Source: Rallus limicola
Taxonomy: Eukaryota; Chordata; Aves; Gruiformes; Rallidae
Assembly (NCBI GenBank): GCA_022605955.1
Contig: JAKCOZ010000007.1
Span: 29,419,491-29,483,490, forward strand
Direction: 5' to 3'
Length of the DNA: 64,000 nucleotides
Notes under the pieces: model-generated
The model's input: the letters and a program-made list of their open reading frames with translations, nothing else
Database searches by the model: none
Told to the model about the DNA's origin: nothing
Position numbers and translations under genes: made by a program
Shown: in pieces, positions 41,601 to 52,100 of the stretch
How the letters are laid out: the number at the start of each line of letters is the position of its first letter
Numbering within the stretch: the stretch's first letter is position 1

Positions 41601-42544
41601 GATGCACAGAAACAGGATCTACATGAAGATGTTTTGTCAGGAGTACACTCCTCTGATAGCAAACTGCCAGGTTTCCATAAAACCCATCTAGGAAGCGGCT
41701 GCATTTCAGATGACTCTGGGAACAAAGGCTTAAAGAAAGTCACTGCATCTGCACCAGATTTTCAGAGTCTCCTTTCCTCCTCCCTTCTTCCCACTGGTCT
41801 TGTTTCCCTTGAGTACCTTCACCCAGCAGTTGTAAGGGAAAGCAGATACAAGAATACACCATTGTCATTAATGAATCGGGTCAGTCATGCCGTTAACAGC
41901 CCCACTTAATTGTACAGTAGTATTCGCTTGGCAGCTTCTCCCACCCATAATGTAATAACAACCCACCACACTGTCCCAAGTGAACTACCAGGGCTCGGTT
42001 TACCATGTCCCTTTATCCTCCACACCAACTACCCGAAATGCTATCTGCTTGACTCTTACTGCCCTGTAATTAAGCATATAGTCAAGATTAGAGCAGTCAA
42101 TACCCATCTCAGCTTTCATGACCAACCCACAAACACGAGGTCAAAAAAAGAAATATCGCTGCGCAGGGCTACTAACCAGCAGTGTCCTCGTTATGGGCAA
42201 ACCTATCATTAATCACAAGGTCCAAAATGTAGCAAAGAAATAGTCGAGATTAGAGACACAGCTGGCCTAATGCTGAGACTTATCGAGCACTCCATTCCTG
42301 TCTTACCAACTTGAAATAACCAGTCTGCCTGGAAGAGTAAAGCCCATAAAAAAACAATCTAGGCTTTCATGATTTCCCAGGTAACCATGAAGACAACCTG
42401 TGAACGGTTTGGGATGTATGTGGCCTTAGGAAGACAAAACTTCATCTGAAAAAGTTAATGAGAAATATTCCATGTTATTTTTTTCCACAGCTTTATATAC
42501 ACATAAAATATGAGCAAAAGCTAACCCAAACTCCCCATTTAGGA

Positions 42545-42672
42545 ACACAAGTAGCTTTATGTGATACCTTTAATCTGAGAATCACAAAGCACTTCTTAAA
42601 ATTCAGTAATCCCATTTTTCAGACAAAGAAGCTAATGTACAGCAAAATCACTCAACTGAAACGGAACTGAGG
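42545..42672 (+). repeat. Ancient LINE/SINE 3'-tail remnant (MIR/L2/L3-CR1 type)
   Basis: ATCACAAAGCACTTCTTAAA followed by AATCCCATTTTTCAGACAAA and AAGCTAATGTACAGCAAAAT corresponds in order to the 'CACAAAGCACTTTACA ... ATCCCATTTTACAGATGAGGAAACTGAGGCACAG' tail shared by old amniote repeats. The piece overlaps, in family coordinates, the start of the remnant at 38555. It is the oldest-looking class of repeat in the window. Confidence 0.55.
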
Positions 42673-45600
42673 AAAACAAAACCTTCAGCCCTGCTTGCTA
42701 TACACTGCACTGCATAGCAGGCTGGGTTTTCTTTCTCTTACACTGGTGCTATAAGACAGTAAAAACTATTTTTGCCCCTTTTATGAGATAGGTACTACTG
42801 TAAAAGCGTGAGCGCTTGCAAGTATATATTCTATTTCTTTAGGCTCCAAAGACGTATTGTCCTGCTAACTGACCCTGCCAGCTTCACTGCAGTCAGTCAA
42901 GCTGCCTGCTGCCTCTGCTAGCGAGCCCTCCTTGCAGACTCTCCTCCTGGTCCTAAAGAGAATCCATAGTGGGAGCTGCTCCTGGTGGCTTCTGTAGGAA
43001 ATGGAGAACCTCCTCCAAGCAGAGGAAATCAATCCTATAGAAAAGAAGATAATCAACAGAAGCTCGGCTGTCACTGTTTCTGTGCTCCCACAGATAAGAC
43101 ATACTTGTAATTTCCAGCTATTTGAACGCGCTGAGGTCAGAGTCAATGAGCAAGGTCTGGTACAATTGATCCCTGAATGAGGCAACAATAATACTTAGGA
43201 ACCAAAATGGATTTTTATTTTTTTTTACAAGAGTGTAACATGGCATGTTACAAAAATAGCAAAACCTGATAAATATAGAAGACCTGTCTTCCACTGAAGA
43301 GCTGTGTGCTGGAGTCTCTATTTATGTATACATTACTAGCAACACCGGGCACCGTATCCAATTACAGTATGATTTTCGGTTTAGTGCATGTGATTCCTCC
43401 CCGCTGCCCCCACCAGCCTCATACGGAATCACACTGTTCTGCACAGCAGCAAAAAGCAACACAAACCGACCTCTGGCTGCAAGCATCATTGTCTTGTCTC
43501 ATCTTGTGACAGGAAGCTTTTGTTTACCGCCCAAAGCATTCAAACTCAGAAACCTGGTTTCTTCCTCCCCACACCTTAAATATTTGTCCAGGCTATTCCC
43601 AATGCTTTCCTTTCAGCATTTGGTAAGGAACAGCTACACACGCTGTCCTGCTATTGCTACACGCTAAGGCTCAGCTATTGATAAAAGACCAGAGGGGCAC
43701 CACAAGGATGGAGAGCACGATCTGTCAACAAGAGTCTGAGAAACTTCAACATTGTTTTCTGTTCTGCACCGGCTTCCCCAGCAAGCTTGGTAAGCTGCCT
43801 GAGGCCGCTGTCTCCCAAAACTCATCCTTTGGGGCGATACTGGCATACTCCTGTCCCTCCTACTGCCAGCTCAGCCTTTTATTTGGGCAGCCCAAACGTG
43901 TGGGAAGATGCCATGACGGTCACAGCTATGTGGGCTAACACTATGAATGCAACAAGGGCCCAAAGGAATCACCTCCCAGGAAGCATAAATGACCAACACC
44001 TAACATTTTATCTCCCCAAACTACAGTCCCAATCTTCTGACATTGGTCCTCCATGGGAAACACATCATGGGGGGTTAGGGGGAAGGGGGTGTTTTGTTGT
44101 GTTTTCATGAGAATGCCATGAGATAATTAAAGAAAATGCAAGGCTTGATGATATGCATTACACAAGTATTAGTCCCAGTCTGCACAGATCACACAACCAA
44201 GGTGAGGTGTTTCCAGACAGCAGATCATGTCTGGTAGGTATGTTGAACTCTGCCATTTAAAGAGCAATCCAGTAACAGGTAAGGCTTCTTCATCTAAAAG
44301 CAAAAGCAAAACAAAACAAACACATCAACAGCTTAAAACCCATTCCTTTCCCTTGCACTGGGTCTGGCCCAAGATTTACTGTAACAAGCTGTAAGTGAAG
44401 CTAAATCCATTCTAATTAATTGATCATAAGGTATGCAGGCAATTGATCCTGACTGTACCTGCTCATCAACACTAAGGGCTTTTCCTAAAACTTACCTTCT
44501 ACTGCTGGAGACCAAGGCTCAGCTCCACTACACATGGGAAACAGACCTACGACAGCTTTAACTGGTGTGTGCTGAGAATACCCAGGTAATGCCCAGCCCC
44601 CATAACTGCCCCATCCAAGCGTTCCCACCTTCTTCCTTGCACTTGGTGTTCATCCAGAGGCATCAAGACAGGGAGCCAGCTGAGCTGGATCCCAGCAGTG
44701 GAATCAGAGCAGTGTCAGTGCCATCAGAAGGGGAAAGCAATCATCCACACACATCCACCCCGCACCATGGGCCAGGGACACAAGACTTGCCCTTCCCTCC
44801 AGGGCATATAACGAGATAACCAAGCTCCATTACTGTCAGACCACAGCTGAACAGTCATGCAAAAACGTTTGAGATTTCTGAGCAACCCAGAGGCCAACTA
44901 CACTAACCTATGCCGCCAATGTGATCTTAAGATCAGTGTTCACATTACTAATCATCTGGCAGCCCAAATTTGTTTAGCATTAAGCATGGGGACACAAATC
45001 ACATTTCTGCCAAAGCAGTCACAGCACATGGTGTGGCATCTACACTGACATTGCCTCCTGCCTGAAGGATGCCTGCTTGATCTAACAAAACCAGAACTGC
45101 TGTAAGAGATGAAACGTAGCTTGCCACGAAGTCTGGGACCACATTATTCCCTGCACAGCGTAGCTGAGCGTCTTTGGCTTCAGAGACTACTGCGGTAGCG
45201 ATGCCTGGTCCATCTGAACTGTATATGGATCATTGTCACACCTAAACCCACGGACACACCTTTACTCAAAGAATCTCCTCTGAGTAAAAGGGGCAAAGCA
45301 AGCTAACAAAGCAGTGGAGGCTTCCATTTCAAGTCTTTCCAGCCTCCCATTCAGGCCTTGTTTTCTGGACTGCACAGCTGAACTCAAACACACATAGTTC
45401 CCAGGGCTGCAGCTGTAGGCATTTTGGAGCACTCATCCTCCCGACCCTGGAGCTGACAACCATGCAAAGAAGTCCACTGCTTGGACCCAGACTGTAGTAG
45501 CTTTGAAATTCCCCTTTCCTGGCAGCTGTCAGTTCCAGCAGAGCAAGGAGATCCCCTACCTGCCCAACCTCAAAGAAAAAACAGAGAATAGTTTGAAGTT

Positions 45601-46638
45601 GAGGGTTTAAGTGTATAGGAGCAGAGATCTTCAGTGTATTGTACTTTCTACAAAGAGTCTCACAAGTGACTCAAGCTGCCCAACATGAGTTCAAGCCAGC
45701 TTTTTCTTCCCTCCCTTTTTTACCCTACTACTCTTCACAGGACCACACTCATAATGATGGAAGAGTTTGAGTTAGAAGTGTCATCTACATAAAGGTTGCC
45801 TAGATACTTTGAAGACGAGTGCCACAGAATGTGTGCAAATAACAGGATTTCACTTTATGTCACATTTAAAAGAAAATGCACCCAACGCTACCACTCTGCA
45901 CACAATGGGAAAGAGAACAAATAACAAATCCACGTCACACTGATAGCATGACTGAAGCTAATGGCTTGGGGAGGGGTTTTGTTCCCCAGCCTCCATCTTC
46001 ACAGATAAAATGAAACCCGTTTGCTCTGGAGACATCAGGAGGCTGAATCAGAAGCTACCCAAACCCTTAAATACAATTCTGTTGTTGAGAATGCAAAGCA
46101 ACACTGGTCTTGGCACCTTCTGCAGACATTCATTAATTAAGGACCAGTAGACTTCCCAGGGAGGTATCTCCCAACTCTGCTAATGAGAGAAAGGATACAC
46201 CAGAAAAAAAAAAAAAATAACAAAGAAAGATGCATCCAGACCTTGCCTGAAAAACTAAGAGGAATATTATACAGTCCGGGGGGGTGTCAAACATCTTTGA
46301 CTGACTTGTAGCTGGGCTCCACAGCCTTTGACATACCTGGCACATTTAGCTTCACATGTGACGTGAGACTGCTGAAAAGGAGAGATTTACACATCAGCCT
46401 GCAATCTGGCACCCACCCTCTGCTTCTCTGAAGGTTCCCAGGCTTCTTTTTGAGTAGATCAAAGACTTCTAGCCACGGAAAATACAAGCTCACACAAGGC
46501 AGCTGGGTGCCTCCAAGCACCTACTGCTGGCCATCTACTGGCTAAAGACTCAGAGCAGCCCTAAGAGGGCTACTGGGCAGCTAAAGCCAGCAACCTGCGC
46601 ATTACACCAGTGGCCCCAGGTAAGATGGCAAGAAAAAG

Positions 46639-46670
46639 GTATTTCAAGGAAAATGTATTTCAAGGAAATT
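46639..46670. repeat. 16-bp tandem duplication with STAT-like cores
   Basis: GTATTTCAAGGAAAAT is followed by GTATTTCAAGGAAATT, differing at one base. Each unit contains TTCAAGGAA (46643-46651 and 46659-46667), which fits the STAT dimer consensus TTCNNNGAA. Confidence 0.9.
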
Positions 46671-49234
46671 ACTCCAACACAGAGCACAGATGGGGAAGCA
46701 TCTCCTCACCCCAGCTGTGGGTCGCTGCGCCCAGGACTGCATTATTGCAGCCTCTTTGTGGAATGAAAGATGCAGGGAGCGAGGTGCTTCGAGAGGGGGA
46801 GACTCCTCTCTCTGCAAGGGTATCGCTTAGCAATTTGTTACATGCTCCCAACCCCATTGTTTCTGAGACTCATGGAAGAACAAAAGCAGCTGCTAATCAA
46901 GATTCAAAATTACAAGGCTCACTTTGCAGAGAGAAAGCAATACCTAAGTCATATCTGCTTTTGAGGCTACAATGCACATAAAAGCTGTATTTCCTCTTCT
47001 ATCACTTCAAGTAATTGTGGAGAGAAGAATAGGGTCACAGAGAACGTACTCCAAAGCATGCTGGAGTCGAAGGTGCCTTGCAGCCCCACAGCTTTTTGTT
47101 TTCATTACAAAAAAGTGGTTTGCTTATTCTTCTTTTAAAGAAAAATAAATTTCAAAAACCCCACCATAGGCTTAGCCTGTGAGTTTTCTAAAAGGATTTG
47201 TTTTGCACACCTTATCTTTAGAACAGCCATAAGTCACTCGTACATTTCACTTTAATATCTAATTGGTTTAAATGATTAGTTCCACTTTTTTTCCCAAAAA
47301 AACCCACTTGCACATGGTGGCAGGAAGGGCTTTTGCAGGGTTAGAGCAAGCTGAAGGGCAGACAAAAGGCATACTGCCCTATGAACAAATGCAAACAGCA
47401 AATCTAAGGTGAAATGGGTGTAAAAAGCTGTTGAAAACTGCTAAATCCATCCCTGGGAGTCCCGATGACCGGACTGGAAGTGGACAAAGCCAGCAATGCT
47501 CCGAAAATATGGCAGCAGCTAAGGCCTGCCAGAAAACCACCGAGGGCCACATCAAATCACACGCGTCTGAGCAAACATGGATGTCTGTCACTGCTCTTTA
47601 TGCTGACAGGGATAAGCAGAAAGGGCTCAAACCCAACCTTAAGGTCCACTGTCAGAAACACTGGTTGGCTTCACGCTGCCCGCAGATTTTTCTCCTCTTT
47701 ACCAAAGCTTTCAAATAAAACTCATTGTGTGGGAGGGAAAAATTTCCAAAAGGAACCTAAAAAGGCTCTCACCTGCTCCTGGAGATCCACCAGCACCACC
47801 TGTGCATGCACTCACACCACCTTACACCCTTACACACCAGGGGTTAAAACGCTCTAGGAGTAAGGGATTCTCTACTAATCTGGAGAGGGACTAAGACCAT
47901 ACAAAGGCACCCTTTATCTTACAAACAGAGCAAAACAAGGAAGAAACGAGCTCATTCTTGGGCTTATAAAACAAGCCTTTACAGATAATTATGTTTTATT
48001 ACTCTTCATTTTATGAGGATTGTGTTATACAAAACAAATACCAGATGCCTATTTGTTGCTTTTGGGGGAAGTAAGGGGGGAGGGAATCTCTTCAAGCACT
48101 GTTGTAAGCAGCCCTGCTTTTAATTAAACACAATAAATGCATAACAATTAATACTGGTTGAAGCCAGCAGGTAGAAAGCAAATGCATGAACTGTGGCTGC
48201 TGAAGGCCCTCTCCCCTCTGAGCTCTGTTTGCAAGAGCAGCCACTCACCAGCATATTGCTCAGGGCTGGCACTCTCTGAGCAAGGCTCCTTACGAACCTG
48301 TTTCCCTGAAAAATTAATACCAATCTTTGCAGGTAAACCAAAAGCTTGGAAAAAAGAGGCGGAGGGGGGGGAGGCAGCAGAATTTAACAATACTTCTGTA
48401 AAAGAGACACACATGGACTCAGCCAGGAAAACCTGTAATTAAAGAGTCAAGTAGCTTAAAAATGGGGGAAGAAAGGAGAGAAAGCAAGGAGGTGCAAAGG
48501 GATTTCTGATGACCTTCAAATAAAGCAACCATCCTAAAGTGGGCCAGATCATTCAGCTGTTAACTTGCCAGGCTCATACAACACTCTCCCAAATGGCCTG
48601 ACAGCATGCGCAGGACCTGACCCCACAACCGAGATGAGGAGCGCACATCTAAAGCCCAGGGACTCAACCTGAGGGAGAGACAGAAAGCCTGCCCAGTTCC
48701 ACAGTAAAACTGGGACACAGTTCCTCAAGGACAGTAACACACAGCCAACTTCCCAGCAAGAGCCAGATGTCAGCCATCCACCCCCAGAGGCACCACTGGG
48801 AAATCTACTTCCCGTTTTCAATGGTGGTTTCCTTTTTCATTTTAATAGCATTAAGATCCAATCATGGGGTGACAATAGACACTTCTGACTTAAGGCTGGT
48901 ACCAGCCCCGCATTGTAAATCTGGTTTTCAGCATCATGCCTGACGATGCTTTAACATCCTGCAAGAGAGACTGATGTGTAGGTACGAATCTCACTGCAGT
49001 GGGAAGCCTTTTCCTGGGACGTTTTTTCAAAAAAGAGCAATTTTAAAGCCACGGTGCAACAGGGTATGCAAAGTACATAGCAATTGGATGGTTTCCATGC
49101 TTTGCAGTTCATTTCCCAGTTTCTACCTGCTGTCATTACTGAATCTGAGGAAGGGTCTCCTCTATTATCCTCCACCAACACATGTTCTCAACATACTTCC
49201 TAATGAAGTTTGTTTACAAATATTCATTAGATTC

Positions 49235-49280
49235 CATGCTTCATTAGTCCAGTCACTTAATTATAAGACCACAGTACCAC
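49235..49280 (+). repeat. Possible tail end of an ancient MIR/L3-type repeat
   Basis: TTAGTCCAGTCACTTAATTA followed by TAAGACCACAGTACC resembles the 'AGTCCAGTGCCTTAACCACTAGACCACACTACC' end of the ancient repeat tail seen at 38690. Only this short end is recognisable and upstream support is weak. Confidence 0.25.
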
Positions 49281-50515
49281 AAAATGCAATTATAGCAATC
49301 AGTGCATTGATTATTGTGAAACACGGTTATCCTGAGACTGAAGTTTAAGTAAGAACTACTGCTAGAACTGGTAACTACACCAACACGGCAACCTGGGATC
49401 ACACCAGTAGCTCTAAATCCTTACTCCTCCAGTTTCATACCCAAAGAACGTAGACAATCTTACAGTTAATTATTTTATTGCGACTTGCATTAGAAAGACT
49501 TTTCATTAAAAAATAGAGTAAAAAACCCTCTTTGCTAGAAAGGACTGTTATTACAGGCTGGCAGAAACAGCCAACAGAACAAAAGCTGGAAACCTTTTTT
49601 CACTGCAGTTCACTCATGTTTAACTGCAGAAATCCAAGAGGCAGCCCATGGGTACACATCGGTTACCTGGCTCTCAGCAGAAGCAGTCCCAACAGCCAGC
49701 AGTAGGCTGGGGACAGAGGAGTCCTGCAAAGATACCAGGTACAAAGTGCCATGATTTTTTGACACCTTCAGAGCTAACATTTAAGACAAGGACCAGGATC
49801 CCCTTGCACAAACACAAAGCAAGAGTCCAACCTCCGAGCTCAGCAGCAAAGACAAAGCAGGTTTTGGGGAGACGGCAACGAAGGCAAGGGGTGGCAGCTG
49901 AGAAAATGGCAGTCCCGTGGTCGGCTCCACATCAAGAGATGTGCACAGAGAGCCTAGAGATGAGCATGGGCTCAAGGGTTTCCCTGAGCCACAGGCATCT
50001 GAAGCCCCTGCACAGGACATAGAGCTCAGGGAACAGCACTGGCATGACCAGACACACTGGGGCTCTGCCTGTGCATGGCCCAGCCAGGGCAACCAGGCAC
50101 TGCTCAGATCTTCCAGTCCTCCTACAGCAATTTCAGAAACAGCACGTAGGGGCAGACAGGACAGTAAGGTGCTGGGTTGTTCTGAGCTGAAAGTGAATGA
50201 CCTGCTATCAGAAACTTCAGTATTTATTTCCTTACACACCATGCCTACAGTAGCCATCACCCAAGGAACAAAGCTAAGATGTTATTACCATTCTCTGCAA
50301 TTAAACTTTGGGAAGGGGTGGAAAAGCAATCGCATTTGTGTATGTGTGAGCTCACAAATTAACCCCAAGGTCATTTGTGAGCAGCGAGTACCCGTACCCA
50401 CCGGCTTTGATGTGTCACCCACTGCCTTCACACAGCTCCAGCCGCTCGCACGCTTTGATTATCCGAGCTTTGCTTCACTTCGTCGCTTTAATCTCGCCAC
50501 AAGAGCAGCACCATG

Positions 50516-50577
50516 AAAAGAAAGGGGGAGAAGGAAGAGGGTGAGGAAGAGAAATGAAAAGAGGGAAAGAAAAGAGA
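50516..50577. repeat. Purine-rich (GA) tract
   Basis: About 62 bases are purine except for two T residues (50542 and 50555), a low-complexity GA-rich stretch. In the EXT1 pre-mRNA it would appear as a polypyrimidine tract deep in the intron. No AG acceptor followed by an open exon with known homology was seen. Confidence 0.85.
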
Positions 50578-51109
50578 TTTGGGGCTGGGAAAGTCAACTT
50601 GATGAAGGAATCTGGAAAGATCTGACGTGCTGTCAGCCAGAGATGAAAGCACTAAGAGTAAGGGATGCATCGCGTGTTTATTAAAATGGTGGCATGATTC
50701 TCATAAGGAAAGCACATCTTTGACATCTTCTTGAGATCACTCCCACAGAAGAGCCACCCAGTCATCTAGGACTGCTAAATTTAGCACCAGTTCTATATTT
50801 TGTCTAATATACATAAAAGCTCAAGACACATGTCCCATCCAAACTAAAACAAAACGTATTTTAAAACCTTGCTTAAACTGATTCACATGTCAGAGCCTGA
50901 GACAACACCAAGCAGTAATAGGAAACGCAAAATCAGCTTGAATTAAAACTTTCAGAACTGTAGTGCAAAAAATAGGCAGGGAAGGGAGGGGAAGAGCAGA
51001 TATGAAAAAGCACAATCCCCTGAAATATTTCCCCACCTTCAAAAAATGTCACCTTAAAGTTCCTACCTGCTCAATTCACCTTGCTGCTATCAGATTTTTT
51101 TATTACTCT

Positions 51110-51350
51110 CACTTTTGAGAATTCCTCTGGCACTTAGTATGCAGGAGCAGTTCGCAGGAATAGATCCCGCTGCCATAGATAATGTGGTTCTAAGGGAAAC
51201 CCATCAATTGTTAATGGCCATGCAAATTGTTGAAACTAGAGAGTTATTCACAGTTATCTCGCTGTGATTTGGTAAGTGTCCATGCCTGATGTGATCACTC
51301 ACTTGATATATTATTCCATTACAATTCAAGCAGTAGCCATACCTTTCCGT
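51110..51350. promoter_or_regulatory. Candidate enhancer with POU octamer flanked by SOX-like sites
   Basis: The perfect octamer ATGCAAAT sits at 51220-51227. An ATTGTT SOX-type core precedes it at 51207-51212 and another overlaps its end at 51226-51231. The surrounding 240 bases are repeat-free and of mixed complexity. The motifs are seen directly; binding and enhancer activity are inferred. Confidence 0.35.
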
Positions 51351-51559
51351 TTTTGGGAAAAAAAGCTTGAGTGAGTGGGAGGGTGAAGGGATGTTATTTG
51401 TTTTAAATTATTTTAAACAGCCATACATACCTTCGCGTGCAAAGGTTTTACAGGACAATAAATCCCTCCCTGAGACTACAGCCATGCCTTACTGAAACGT
51501 TTCCATCCCTCCGATCAGGAACTAAAGGAGTTTAACGTGCAATTTCAGACCCTGATCTT

Positions 51560-52100
51560 GCAAAACACTTTCTTATGTTTCAACCATAGAGAAAGTTCCC
51601 ACATCCTTTGTGGCGCTGGATCTTCGAGCTGCAGGTTGCACTGCTTTACATTTTCTGATCAGGGTTTTCTACTCCTTATGCTAAAATCTGCTGACATTTA
51701 ATAAGCTATAGGCATCTCCTCAAATCCATAATGCATTCACTCTCCTGCAGCACCAACTTACTGATCGTTAATTTTCAGCTTTATTGCAGCTCCAACATAT
51801 CAGATGCTTTTTTCTTTTGTTTTGTTTTGTTCTTGGCTGAGATTTATTACTTTTAGCAAAGTGTACTTTGGGTTTTTTTATTTTGTTTGCTCGTTTTTAA
51901 ACAGCCCTTAAGGGGGAAATGTTACTCTTCTTTATAAAGTAATTCTGAAATCACAGTATTAAAAAATAAATCCTGTAATTATGTTTCCCATTAGGATTAG
52001 ATAAATTATATTTAATTAAAAGAAAAATCTGCTATCACCCAGCACAATGGTTGGTGGCAAATCGAGGAGATGAAACATTTATGTATTTATCTTCCTAAAG
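51560..52100. promoter_or_regulatory. Candidate conserved non-coding stretch, homeobox-motif rich
   Basis: Repeat-poor apart from a TTTTG-type run at about 51813-51832. It contains TAATGCATTC, CGTTAATTTTC, an OTX/PITX-like GGATTA (51994-51999) and TTTAATTAAA (52011-52020). No coding signal. Offered as a candidate regulatory block, low confidence. Confidence 0.22.

Larger units (their letters stand above)
38693..51109. other. Intron sequence with scattered small features
   Basis: Contains the ancient repeat piece at 42545, a 19-bp inverted repeat at 43234, a G-rich stretch at 44055-44089, the STAT-like duplication at 46639 and a purine tract at 50516. The longest frames (191 codons at 40163, 199 codons at 49917) look random. 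Confidence 0.55.

Noticed and set aside
49917..50516. 199-codon plus-strand frame, with a 159-codon minus-strand frame overlapping it
   Set aside because: No recognisable domain, no plausible splice context, and two equally long frames on opposite strands point to chance.
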